A stretch of 64,000 bases of DNA from Streptomyces sp. NBC_00102 (GTDB lineage: Bacteria; Actinomycetota; Actinomycetes; Streptomycetales; Streptomycetaceae), in contig NZ_JAPEMC010000003.1 of assembly GCF_026343115.1 (NCBI RefSeq), positions 62,001 through 126,000 on the forward strand, in the 5' to 3' direction. Below are positions 38,633 to 47,381 of this stretch, one piece after another. The first letter of the stretch is position 1, and the number at the start of each line of letters is the position of its first letter. Below the pieces are notes generated by a model, which saw only the letters and a program-made list of their open reading frames with translations, ran no database searches and was not told the origin of the DNA. Position numbers and translations under genes: made by a program.

Positions 38633-39484
38633 GTGTTCGACAACGTCCAGGGTCTTTCTCCGGATCATGCCGCACGACTCGCCGGCCTGGTCGAGCGATG
38701 CGGGCCGTTGCTGGACCAGGACGAGGGCATGGAAGATGTCCAGCGGCTGCTGCGGGACCTCGGAGCCGGGGTCATGGACTCGATCGTCGTCACCTGGGAA
38801 CTGCTGGGAGCCCGCCACGGGGACCTCGGCGATGCGAAAAGGACCGTGCTGTCGAGTGCCGCGCGGACCACCGAGCTGCGCGCGCATCAGCAACCCGTGG
38901 ACGTGGTGGAGCAGGCTAAGGCCGTCGCCGACGGCGTCCTGCACCTGGCCCGGGCCCGGGGGACCACCACGATCGTCGCCATCGACGGCACCGGAGGATC
39001 CGGCAAGACGACGTTGGCCGCCGCAGTGGCCGAACTCCTCGACGGCGCCGTCGTCGTCCACGTCGACGACTTCTACCGCCCGATGCCCGCCGGCGAGCGA
39101 GAACTGCTCGACGCGGAACAGGGCTATCACCGCTACTTCGACTGGGAACGTCTCCGGGACCAGGTCCTGATCCCGCTGCGGGACGACCGGGCCGCCCGCT
39201 ACCAGCTCTACGACTGGACCACCGAACAGCTCGGAGCCTGGCGCGAGATCGCCACGGGAACCGTGGTGATCGTCGAAGGGGTCTACTCCGCCCGCCCGGA
39301 GCTGGCCCCCTGCTACCACTTCACCGCCTACGTCGACACACCGCGAGGCGTCTGCCTGACGCGTGTGCGAGCACGCGGCGAGAACTCCGAGGAGTGGATC
39401 ATGCGTTGGCGAGCCGCCGAGGACCACTACGTGCACACCACATCGCCCCGGAGCAGGGCCGAACTCCTCGTCAGGGGCTGCTGA
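38633..39484 (+). CDS. Uridine-kinase-like P-loop protein with N-terminal extension
   Basis: A 283-residue protein starting at GTG 38633 with GAGGAG upstream. Residues 112-283 form a P-loop NTPase of the uridine kinase group: IDGTGGSGKTTLA (Walker A, Lys125), VHVDDFYRP (145-150), YFDWERLRDQVLIPL and VVIVEGVYSARPEL. The first 100 residues are a separate helical unit (VMDSIVVTWELLGARHGDLGDAKRTVLSSAART) that normal uridine kinases lack. It may phosphorylate a nucleoside or similar alcohol; the extension could be a regulatory or partner domain. Confidence 0.78.
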   Translation: MFDNVQGLSPDHAARLAGLVERCGPLLDQDEGMEDVQRLLRDLGAGVMDSIVVTWELLGARHGDLGDAKRTVLSSAARTTELRAHQQPVDVVEQAKAVADGVLHLARARGTTTIVAIDGTGGSGKTTLAAAVAELLDGAVVVHVDDFYRPMPAGERELLDAEQGYHRYFDWERLRDQVLIPLRDDRAARYQLYDWTTEQLGAWREIATGTVVIVEGVYSARPELAPCYHFTAYVDTPRGVCLTRVRARGENSEEWIMRWRAAEDHYVHTTSPRSRAELLVRGC

Positions 39485-39517
39485 AGCAAGAGGGGAGGGC
39501 TCGGCGGCCGGTCGCGC

Positions 39518-41794
39518 TCACCGGTGGGTACCTGCTCCGGGGTGGGGCGGCGCAGGCGGCAGCGCTCCGGGGTGGGGCGGCGCGGGAGGCACGGCGGGCT
39601 GCGGCGAATCGGTGAGCGGGGCCGCGTGGCCGAGCTGCTGGAGGCAGCGGGCCTCGTCGTCGCGGCTCGCCACCGCGTCCGGGTGGCCGGATCCGAGCAC
39701 CCGGGTCCGGGCCTCGGCGACCCTCCGGTAGAGGTCGAGCGCCTCCGCCCAGCGGCCGAGCCATCCGAGCGCGACGGCGACCTCGCGGCAGCTGACGAGG
39801 GTGTCGGGGTGGTCGGGCCCCAGGGTGCGTTCCCGCGCGGCGCACACCGCTCGTGCCTCGGCCAGAGCCCCTTCCCACTGGCCGGTGCGGCCGAGGTTGA
39901 CTCCCAGGCCGTGCCGGGCCCGGAGCGTCTCCGGGTCGTCCGGGCCGCTCACTTCCGTCCGGTCGTGCACGAGGGCGCGGTAGAGCTCGGTCGCCTCCGC
40001 GCCCCGTCCGAGGCGTCCGAGGCAGATGCCGATCTCCTGGCGGGTGGCGAGCGTGTCCGGGTGGGTGGTGCCCAGTGCGTGGACCCGGCCCCGCACGACC
40101 TGGGTGTAGGTGTCCAGGGCCTCCTGCCATCGCCCCGCACGGCCGAGGGCGTAACCCACTTCGAAGAGGGTCACGAGGGTGTCGGGGTGGCCGGCGCCGA
40201 GCACCCGGGCACGTGCTTCGGCGACCTCGCACGACATCCGGTACGACTCCTCGGATCGGCCCAGCCGGCCGAGGGTGAAGGCCATGTTGTGGCGGCAGTT
40301 CAGCGTGTCCGGGTGGTCGGGGCCCGCCGTCCGCTCCCGGTCGGCGAGCACCGCCGCGTACACCCGGTGCGCCTCGGCGTGCCGTCCGAGGCGCCCGAGG
40401 ACGTACGCCGTCTCCTGGCGCGCCGCGAGGGTCTCGGGGTGATCGGGGCCGAGAACCTCCGTCCGCCCCTCGGCGACCTGGCCGAACTCTCCCAGCGCCT
40501 CGCTGTCGTGTCCGGTGCGGCTGAGGCAGACGCCTCGTTCGTACCGGCTGGCGAGCACCTCGGGGTGGATGGCCCCCAGCAGCCGGGCGCGTTCCGCCGC
40601 GACCGCGCGGTGGATCTCCCCCGCCTCCGCCCAGCGCCCCGCGCGGGAGAGGGCGAGGCCCTCCTCGTGGCGTCCGGCCAGGGACCGCAGCGCGTCGGAG
40701 GCCGGGACCTGGCGGGGGGCCGGGAGTGCCGGGGGCCGGACCCCGGTCGTCCAGGCGCCGGTCAGCGCGGCGGCGTGATCGCCCGGTCCGGCGTCCCCGC
40801 GCCGGGTGCCGGTGGCCCTGCGTCCGATCGTCATCGAGCGGGTCCAGTCGGGCAGTTCGCGCGGACCGGAGGCCGGGGGCAGCGCGGGGCGTGCGGCCGG
40901 CACGGGGTACGGGGTCGGGGCCGGGCCGGTGTCCCGCTCGCCGCCGGTGCGCGAGAGGACCATCCGCCGCCGTACCGAGCCTGCGTCCTCCGGGCGCTGT
41001 CCGGGGGACTTTGCCAGCAGGTCGAGCACGATCCGCTCGAAGAACTCGGGGAGTTCGGCGCGGTGGGCGCGCAGCGGCCGGGGCGGGGTGTCCCGGTGGG
41101 CGACGAGAATGCCCCAGGCGTCGTCCAGGTCGAACGGAGGTACTCCGGTGGCGATTTCGTAGAGCACGCAGCCCAGCGAGTAGAGGTCGCTGCGCTGGTC
41201 GACGCCGACTCCGCCGATCTGCTCGGGCGACATGTAGTGGGGGGTGCCCATCGAGATCCCGGTACCGGTCAGCTTGGAGGTGAAGCCGATGTCCTGGGCG
41301 AGGCGTGCGATGCCGAAGTCGCAGATCTTCACCGTGCCGTCGGTGAGCCGCATGATGTTGGCGGGCTTCAGGTCGCGGTGCACGATGCCCTGCCGGTGGG
41401 TGTACCCCAGGGCGTCGGCCATCTGTTCGGCGATGTCGATCACGTCGTCGACGGGCAGCGCCCGCCTGTCGTTGTCCTCCAGGAGCTGGCCGAGGTTACG
41501 CCCTTCGAGCAGTTCCATCACCAGGTACAGGACACCTTCGTGCTCGCCGAAGTCGTGGACGACGGTGACGCCCCGGTGCTGGAGGGCGGCGGCCACCCGG
41601 GCCTCTCGGCGGAACCGCTCCCGCAGGACGCGGGTGAAGGTGCGGTCGTGCGGGGGGCCGGAGGGCTTGAGGCATTTGACGGCGACCTGTCGGCCCAGGG
41701 ACTCGTCGCGGGCCCGCCACACCTCGCCCATTCCGCCGCGCCCGATCAGATCGAGCAGTTGGTACCGGCCCTGGATCAGCCTGGTCTCCGCCAT
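39518..41794 (-). CDS. Ser/Thr protein kinase with TPR array
   Basis: A 758-residue cytoplasmic protein. The Hanks-type kinase domain occupies residues 10-270: glycine loop IGRGGMGEVW, Lys40 in QVAVKCLKP, catalytic HRDLKPANIM and DFGIARL, then GTPHYMSPEQ. A Pro-rich linker leads to about ten 42-residue tetratricopeptide repeats of the TLxxRxxLAxxLGRLGRxxEAxxxYRxV type (about 370-730). The C-terminus is a 15-residue PAPPHPGALP repeat encoded by two perfect 20-bp copies (39534-39553, 39564-39583). There is no transmembrane helix. It phosphorylates unknown Ser/Thr substrates, probably recruited by the TPRs. Confidence 0.92.
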   Translation of the reverse strand: MAETRLIQGRYQLLDLIGRGGMGEVWRARDESLGRQVAVKCLKPSGPPHDRTFTRVLRERFRREARVAAALQHRGVTVVHDFGEHEGVLYLVMELLEGRNLGQLLEDNDRRALPVDDVIDIAEQMADALGYTHRQGIVHRDLKPANIMRLTDGTVKICDFGIARLAQDIGFTSKLTGTGISMGTPHYMSPEQIGGVGVDQRSDLYSLGCVLYEIATGVPPFDLDDAWGILVAHRDTPPRPLRAHRAELPEFFERIVLDLLAKSPGQRPEDAGSVRRRMVLSRTGGERDTGPAPTPYPVPAARPALPPASGPRELPDWTRSMTIGRRATGTRRGDAGPGDHAAALTGAWTTGVRPPALPAPRQVPASDALRSLAGRHEEGLALSRAGRWAEAGEIHRAVAAERARLLGAIHPEVLASRYERGVCLSRTGHDSEALGEFGQVAEGRTEVLGPDHPETLAARQETAYVLGRLGRHAEAHRVYAAVLADRERTAGPDHPDTLNCRHNMAFTLGRLGRSEESYRMSCEVAEARARVLGAGHPDTLVTLFEVGYALGRAGRWQEALDTYTQVVRGRVHALGTTHPDTLATRQEIGICLGRLGRGAEATELYRALVHDRTEVSGPDDPETLRARHGLGVNLGRTGQWEGALAEARAVCAARERTLGPDHPDTLVSCREVAVALGWLGRWAEALDLYRRVAEARTRVLGSGHPDAVASRDDEARCLQQLGHAAPLTDSPQPAVPPAPPHPGALPPAPPHPGAGTHR

Positions 41795-41820
41795 GGTCCG
41801 CCGTCGCCCCCGTCGCTCCG

Positions 41821-42708
41821 TTACGTACGCGCCCTCCCCGGCGGATCCAGTATGGCGGGCCGTCCCGGCAGTCGGCGCGGGTCGGGTCGGCTACCGGGGC
41901 CGAGTCGGGCCATCGCGGTCTCGATCCGCCGGGGCGGAATCCTGCGGCGCAGTCGCGCGGGTACGGCCCGCAGGAGCCGGCCGGTCGCGCGCAGCCGGTG
42001 GTCGACGGTGGCGGCGGGCGGGGCGGGGCGGCCGTAGAGGTCGTGGGCGTACGGCGGCAGGGAGTCGTAGGCGAGCGCGGCGATCTGCCGCCAGAGCACC
42101 GCGCGGGCGGGTACCAGAAGTGCGGGGACGGGCGGGCGGCGCAGGAAGTCGTCGACCTCCGCGGCCTCGGCCGAGGCCGCGAGTTCGGGCCGGATCCGGT
42201 GGAAGTACGCGTCGAGCCCGCCGGTGGTGGCGGGGACGTCGGCCGGGTCGAGCCCGACGAGACGGGCGCTGCGGCGTTGCTCGTCGACGTAGCGGTCGGC
42301 CTGCGCGTCGGACAGCGGGTAGCCGGAGCGGCGCTGGACTTCGAGGTAGGAGGCGACTTCCGCGCAGTGCACCCACAGGAGCAGTCCGGGTTCGCCGACG
42401 CCGTAGGTCTCGCCGGTCTCCGGGTCGGTGGCGGTGATCCGGCTGTGGATCCCGCGGACCCGGGCGCCCGCCCTCTCCGCCTCTTCGGTGGTGCCGTAGG
42501 TGAGGACCCCCACGAAGTCGGCGGTGCGCAGGAGCCGGCCCCAGGCGTCCTTGCGGAAGTCGCTGTTCTGGGTGACGCCCCGTACGGCGCGCGGGTGCAG
42601 CGCCTGGAGGTAGAGGGCCCGCACCCCGGCGACCCACATCATCGGGTCGGCGTGCATCTGCCAGGTGACCGTGCGGGTGCCGAAGATCCCGGGGTCGGCA
42701 TCGTTCAT
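41821..42708 (-). CDS. MpaB-family oxygenase (DUF2236)
   Basis: A 295-residue protein of the DUF2236 group, related to latex-clearing protein and fungal MpaB. The diagnostic N-terminal block is DADPGIFGTRTVTWQMHADPMMWVAGVRALYLQALHPRAV, followed by LRTADFVGVLTYGTTEEAERAGARVRGIH and LLWVHCAEVASYLEVQRRSG. Members are thought to bind heme and oxygenate hydrophobic substrates. ATG 42708 puts the block at the very start as in relatives. The gap to the kinase gene is 26 bp, so co-transcription with it is possible. Confidence 0.87.
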   Translation of the reverse strand: MNDADPGIFGTRTVTWQMHADPMMWVAGVRALYLQALHPRAVRGVTQNSDFRKDAWGRLLRTADFVGVLTYGTTEEAERAGARVRGIHSRITATDPETGETYGVGEPGLLLWVHCAEVASYLEVQRRSGYPLSDAQADRYVDEQRRSARLVGLDPADVPATTGGLDAYFHRIRPELAASAEAAEVDDFLRRPPVPALLVPARAVLWRQIAALAYDSLPPYAHDLYGRPAPPAATVDHRLRATGRLLRAVPARLRRRIPPRRIETAMARLGPGSRPDPRRLPGRPAILDPPGRART

Positions 42709-42961
42709 CGCGTGGGCCTCCAGCTCGGAGCGGGGCGGATACCGGACGCGCGGATGACCGTCCACCATGGTACGCCGCGCGGGTCCGGGTGCACCGGCCC
42801 GTGCGGGCGGTGGACCCGGATGCCGTGCGCCCGTACGACGCAGGGCCGGCGTGTACCACCAGCGCAGTACTACGGATGACGGCAGGCGCACGACGCCCGC
42901 CGGTGCCTGTCCGGGGAGGGTGGAGGAGTCCGCACGTACTCCGACCGGAAGGCCCGTCACC

Positions 42962-45298
42962 GTGGCCAGTTTCCTTTACCGCCTTGGCCTCGGGGCCTTC
43001 CACAGGCGACTGCTCGTGATCGCCCTGTGGGGGCTGGTCCTGGTCGGCGCCGCCGTCGGTTCGGCCGTCGCGCCGGAGGCCAAGGACTCCGCCACCACCA
43101 TGCCGGGGATCGAGTCCCAGCAGGCCTACGACCTGATGGCGAAGCGCTTCCCCGGCGCTGCCTCGGACGGGGCCACCGCCCGTATCGTCTTCGTCGCGCC
43201 GGACGGGGAGCGCGTCACCAGCGCCGAGAACCGGGCGGTCGTCGACGAGACGGTGACCGAAGCCGCCGGTGCCGGGGCGGTCGCCTCGGCCGTGGGCCCG
43301 TTCGCCGCGGGCGCGGTCAGCGAGGACGGCTCCACCGCCTACGCGACGGTGACGTTCAAGGAGACCGCGAACGATCTCACCGACGCGGAGAAGGCCCCCG
43401 TCCAGGACGCGATCGACGATGCCCGCGCGAGCGGGATGACCGTCGAGGTGGGCGGCGACGCGCTGGCCGGCCAGGTGGAGTCGGGTGGTCCCGCGGAGGG
43501 GATCGGCATCCTCGTCGCCGCCGTGGTGCTGCTGGTCACGTTCGGTTCGCTGGTGGCGGCCGGGCTGCCGCTGCTGACCGCCGTCGTCGGCGTCGGCGTG
43601 TCCGTTCTGGCGATCGGCGCCCTGGCCAGCACCTTCGGCCTCTCCTCGTCGACCAGCTCGCTGGCGTCCATGCTCGGCCTCGCGGTCGGTATCGACTACG
43701 CCCTGTTCGTCGTCTCCCGCTACCGCGAGGAGCGCGGCAAGGGCCGCGGTGCCCGGGAAGCCACCGGCATGGCGGTCGGAACGGCCGGTTCCGCGGTCGT
43801 CTTCGCCGGACTCACCGTGATCATCGCCCTCGCGGGCCTGTTCGTCGTCGGCATTCCCACCCTGACCACCATGGGCTTCGCCGCGGCCGGGGCGGTCGCC
43901 GTCGGCATCCTGATCGCGCTCACCCTGGTCCCCGCCCTGCTGGGTCTCTGGCCGAACACCGTGCTGCCGCGACGGCTGCGCAAGGTGGCCCGACGGGCCC
44001 GGAAGGCGGCACTGCGCACCGCTGCCCCGGGTGAGGGGCGCCGTGCCCGCCGGCGTGCCGCCGCACGGGCGGCCGATGGAGCCGTCGCCGCCGCGTCCGC
44101 CGAGGGCGTCCACGCGAAGCCGGCGGAGAACGGTGGCAGCCGCTGGGCCCGTTTCGTCACCCGCCGTCCGCTGCCGGTCCTGATCGCGTCGGTGATCGGT
44201 CTGGGCGTCGTCGCCCTGCCCGTGCTGGATCTGCAGCTGGGCATGCCGGGGGCCGAGTCGAAGTCCGTGGCCACCACCGAGCGCCGGGCCTACGACGCGC
44301 TGGCCGAGGGCTTCGGCCCTGGCTTCAACGGTCCGCTCACCATCGTGGTGGACGCCCAGGGCGCGTCCGATCCGCAGGACGCCGTGGCGGACATCCACGA
44401 CCGCCTGGCCGGGACGCGCGGGGTGGAGTCGGTGTCCGCACCCCGCTTCAACGCGGCCGGTGACACCGCCGTCCTGTCGGCCGTGCCGTCCACCAGCCCC
44501 ACCGACAAGGCCACCGTCGAGCTCGTCGACTCCATCCGCGGCGACCGGGGTGCCATCGAGGACGGCACCGGGGCCACCTTCGAGGTGACCGGGACGACCG
44601 CGCTCAACATCGACGTCGCCCAGAAGATCCAGGACGCCCTGGTTCCCTACCTGATCCTCATCGTGGGTCTGGCCCTGCTGCTGCTGATGATGGTCTTCCG
44701 CTCGGTGCTCGTCCCCCTGAAGGCCACGCTCGGTTTCCTCCTGTCGGTGCTGGCGGCGCTGGGAGCCGTGGTCGCCGTCTTCCAGTGGGGCTGGGCCGCG
44801 GATCTGCTCGGTGTGGAGCAGGCCGGACCGATCATGAGCATGATGCCGATCTTCCTGGTGGGCATCGTCTTCGGCCTGGCGATGGACTACGAGGTCTTCC
44901 TCGTCTCCCGTATCCGCGAGTCCTACGTGCACGGCGAGAGCCCGAAGGAGGCCGTGGTCAGCGGTTTCCGTGCCAGTGGGAGGGTGGTCGTGGCCGCCGC
45001 GCTGATCATGATGTCGGTCTTCGCGGGCTTCGTGACCGCCGGCGAGTCGATGGTCAAGACGATCGGGTTCGGTCTGGCGATCGCCGTGCTCTTCGACGCC
45101 CTCGTGGTCCGGATGGCCTTCGTGCCGGCTGTCCTCGCGCTCCTCGGACGCTGGGCCTGGTGGCTGCCGAAGCCGCTGGCCAGGATCCTGCCGAAGGTCG
45201 ACGTGGAGGGCGAGAAGCTCGCCGGAGAGGCCGCACCGGCCGAGGCTGCGGAAGCGGACTCCGGACGGTCCCCGGAGCGGGAACCCGCAGGCGTCTGA
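42962..45298 (+). CDS. MMPL/RND-family transporter
   Basis: A 778-residue integral membrane protein with the duplicated MMPL layout: a first helix (LVIALWGLVLVGAAVGSAV), an extracytoplasmic porter domain, and six helices with the GLAVGIDYALFVVSRYREE motif. An Arg-rich cytoplasmic loop (RRLRKVARRARKAALR) is followed by a repeat of the same plan ending with GLAMDYEVFLVSRIRESYV. Such proteins export lipids, siderophores or drugs using the proton gradient. GTG 42962 has GGAAGG 9 nt upstream. A strong hairpin separates it from a two-component system, which may control it. Confidence 0.92.
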   Translation: MASFLYRLGLGAFHRRLLVIALWGLVLVGAAVGSAVAPEAKDSATTMPGIESQQAYDLMAKRFPGAASDGATARIVFVAPDGERVTSAENRAVVDETVTEAAGAGAVASAVGPFAAGAVSEDGSTAYATVTFKETANDLTDAEKAPVQDAIDDARASGMTVEVGGDALAGQVESGGPAEGIGILVAAVVLLVTFGSLVAAGLPLLTAVVGVGVSVLAIGALASTFGLSSSTSSLASMLGLAVGIDYALFVVSRYREERGKGRGAREATGMAVGTAGSAVVFAGLTVIIALAGLFVVGIPTLTTMGFAAAGAVAVGILIALTLVPALLGLWPNTVLPRRLRKVARRARKAALRTAAPGEGRRARRRAAARAADGAVAAASAEGVHAKPAENGGSRWARFVTRRPLPVLIASVIGLGVVALPVLDLQLGMPGAESKSVATTERRAYDALAEGFGPGFNGPLTIVVDAQGASDPQDAVADIHDRLAGTRGVESVSAPRFNAAGDTAVLSAVPSTSPTDKATVELVDSIRGDRGAIEDGTGATFEVTGTTALNIDVAQKIQDALVPYLILIVGLALLLLMMVFRSVLVPLKATLGFLLSVLAALGAVVAVFQWGWAADLLGVEQAGPIMSMMPIFLVGIVFGLAMDYEVFLVSRIRESYVHGESPKEAVVSGFRASGRVVVAAALIMMSVFAGFVTAGESMVKTIGFGLAIAVLFDALVVRMAFVPAVLALLGRWAWWLPKPLARILPKVDVEGEKLAGEAAPAEAAEADSGRSPEREPAGV

Positions 45299-45325
45299 GG
45301 CGGCCGGAAGGTACGTACCGGGTCA

Positions 45326-45358
45326 GGGCTGCCCGTGTCCTCGCGACACGGGCAGCCC
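45326..45358 (+). terminator. Hairpin between MMPL and sensor kinase genes
   Basis: GGGCTGCCCGTGTC (45326-45339) pairs perfectly with GACACGGGCAGCCC (45345-45358) around CTCGC. It is 28 bp past the MMPL stop and 17 bp before the ribosome site of the kinase gene. Confidence 0.7.
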
Positions 45359-45387
45359 GATCGCGACCCCGCTCAAGGGAGATCATC

Positions 45388-46680
45388 ATGGGACGGACAG
45401 CCCGAAGGAGGCCGCTGATGAAGGCTCGGCCCCTCGTCACGCGCTGGGAGGAGTTCGTACGGCGGCGCGCTCTGGTCGCCGATGGCGTCCTCGCCCTCGT
45501 CCTGTTCGCGGTGACGGTCACCGCCGGTGTAGCCACCAGCACGCATCCGAACGACGGCAGCCAGTGGGTCTGGGGCGCGGTGCTCGGCGGCGTGGGCAGC
45601 CTGGCCCTGTTGTTCCACCGTCTCCACCCGCGCGGCACCGTCGTGGTCACCGCCGTGTGCGCGGCCGTGGCCACGTCCCTCGGGTTCCTGCTGACACCGC
45701 TGGTCCTCGGCCAGCTGATGGCGTCCCTGTACTGGTTCGCACGGGACAGGGACCGGCACGAGGCCTTCAGGTGGGCGGCCGGAGTCGCCCTGCTGCTGGT
45801 GGCCGTTTCACTGCTGGAGGACACGGCGAACTACTCCTTCGTGCTCCAGACCGTCAATCCGGTCGCCTGGCTGCTGCTGATGCCCTACATGGGCGGCGCC
45901 GTACAGTTGCGCCGGGCCTACCTCGAAGCGGTGGAGGCGCGCGCCGTGTTCGCCGAACGGACCCGCGAGGAGGAGGCCAGGCACCGGGTGGACGAGGAAC
46001 GCATCCGCATCGCCCGCGACCTGCACGACGTGGTCGCCCACCACATGACCCTGGCGAACGCCCAGGCGGGCACCGCCGCGTATCTCGCCCGCCGCAATCC
46101 GGACCCGCGGGTCAGCCGGGTCCTCGACGAGCTCGTGGGCACCACCTCGTCCGCGCTGCGCGAGCTCAAGGCGACGGTGGCGGTGCTCCGGGAAGCCGGT
46201 GACACCGACTCGCCCCTCGAACCGGCCCCCGGGCTGGAGGATCTGCCCGCCCTTGCGGAGTCGTTCACTCCGACGGGGCTCCGGGTGACCCTGCGCGAGG
46301 AGGGGCGGCCGCTCCCGGTCTCCTCCGGGGTCGGCCTCACCGCGTACCGGATCGTCCAGGAGGCGCTGACGAACGCGGCCAAACACGCGCGCACCGACGC
46401 GGCTGTCGTGACCTTGCGCTACGGCCGCGACCGCATCGTCGTGACCGTCACGGACGACGGCCCCGCGGGGGCCTCCGAAGCGCCGGTGACCCCGGAAGCG
46501 CCGGCCGGGGCGCCCTCGGGGTTCGGACTGCTCGGCATGCACGAGCGCGCCCAGCTCGTCGGCGGCACCCTGACCGCGGGACGCCGGGGAACCGGCTTCT
46601 CGGTGGTGGCGGAGCTCCCTCTGCTGCCGGGCGAGCTGACCGCGAACGACCCTTCTCCCGAACAGGAACCCACCACGTGA
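45388..46680 (+). CDS. NarL-type sensor histidine kinase
   Basis: A 430-residue membrane kinase. Four to six hydrophobic helices lie between about 30 and 175, then a HisKA_3 dimerisation domain with IARDLHDVVAHHMTL (phospho-acceptor His213). The C-terminal HATPase has YRIVQEALTNAAKHA, VTDDGP and GFGLLGMHERAQLVGGTL. It autophosphorylates and passes phosphate to the response regulator, whose GTG overlaps its stop. ATG 45388 has AAGGGAG upstream; ATG 45418, with a stronger GAAGGAGG, is an alternative start. The signal sensed is unknown. Confidence 0.92.
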   Translation: MGRTARRRPLMKARPLVTRWEEFVRRRALVADGVLALVLFAVTVTAGVATSTHPNDGSQWVWGAVLGGVGSLALLFHRLHPRGTVVVTAVCAAVATSLGFLLTPLVLGQLMASLYWFARDRDRHEAFRWAAGVALLLVAVSLLEDTANYSFVLQTVNPVAWLLLMPYMGGAVQLRRAYLEAVEARAVFAERTREEEARHRVDEERIRIARDLHDVVAHHMTLANAQAGTAAYLARRNPDPRVSRVLDELVGTTSSALRELKATVAVLREAGDTDSPLEPAPGLEDLPALAESFTPTGLRVTLREEGRPLPVSSGVGLTAYRIVQEALTNAAKHARTDAAVVTLRYGRDRIVVTVTDDGPAGASEAPVTPEAPAGAPSGFGLLGMHERAQLVGGTLTAGRRGTGFSVVAELPLLPGELTANDPSPEQEPTT

Positions 46681-47345
46681 CCTGCACCGTACTGCTGGCG
46701 GACGACCAGGGCCTGCTGCGCGCGACGTTCCGCATGCTCATCGAATCCACCGACGACCTCGTGGTCGTCGCCGAGGCGTCGGACGGCGCGGCGGCGGTCG
46801 CGGCGGTGCGCGCCCACCGCCCCGACGTGGTCCTGATGGACATCCGTATGCCGGGAACCGATGGCCTGGCGGCCACCGAGGCCATCTGCTCCGACCCGGA
46901 TCTGGCCCCGACCCGGGTCCTGATCCTGACCACTTTCGAGACCGACGAGTACGTGGCCCGGGCCCTGCGCGCCGGGGCGAGCGGGTTCCTCGGGAAGGAC
47001 GCGGACCCCGACACCCTGCTCGACGCGATCAGGACCGTGGCCGCGGGCGAGGCACTTCTGTCACCGATGGCGACCCGCTCGCTGATCGCCTCGTTCGTCG
47101 GTACGCCGCCGCCCTCGCCGCCCGCCGACGCGGACGCGCTGGCCGAACTCACGCCCCGGGAGCGGGAGGTGGCGGTGCTGGTCGCCGAGGGGCTCTCCAA
47201 CCACGACATCGCCGAACGTCTCGTGCTCAGCCCGCTGACCGTACGCACCCATGTGCACCGCACGCTGGCGAAGACGCACTCCCGCGACCGGGCGCAGCTC
47301 GTCGCCCTGGCCTACCGCACGGGGCTGGTACGGCCGCCCACGTGA
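46677..47345 (+). CDS. NarL/FixJ-family response regulator
   Basis: A 222-residue two-domain regulator. The receiver (1-120) has the acidic pair Asp9-Asp10, phospho-acceptor Asp55 in VVLMDIRMPG, the Thr of LILTTFE and Lys in GFLGKDA. A LuxR-type helix-turn-helix (LTPREREVAVLVAEGLSNHDIAERLVLSPLTVRTHVHRTLAKT) completes the protein. Its GTG start overlaps the kinase stop by 4 bp, so the pair is translationally coupled. The target is unknown; the upstream MMPL gene is the obvious candidate. The stop codon lies inside the terminator stem. Confidence 0.94.
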   Translation: MTCTVLLADDQGLLRATFRMLIESTDDLVVVAEASDGAAAVAAVRAHRPDVVLMDIRMPGTDGLAATEAICSDPDLAPTRVLILTTFETDEYVARALRAGASGFLGKDADPDTLLDAIRTVAAGEALLSPMATRSLIASFVGTPPPSPPADADALAELTPREREVAVLVAEGLSNHDIAERLVLSPLTVRTHVHRTLAKTHSRDRAQLVALAYRTGLVRPPT

Positions 47346-47378
47346 CCCGGCGCCGGTCGTCCGGCGCCGGGTCACGTG
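47339..47378. terminator. Perfect 18-bp bidirectional terminator
   Basis: CACGTGACCCGGCGCCGG (47339-47356) pairs perfectly with 47361-47378 around TCGT. It serves the convergent response regulator and RlmG-type genes; the regulator's TGA is within the left arm. Confidence 0.8.
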
Positions 47379-47381
47379 GCG

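Noticed and set aside
41891..44932. A 1,013-codon minus-strand frame opposite the MMPL gene
   Set aside because: His/Gly/Asp-rich translation of the antisense strand; the MMPL helices and motifs are on the plus strand.
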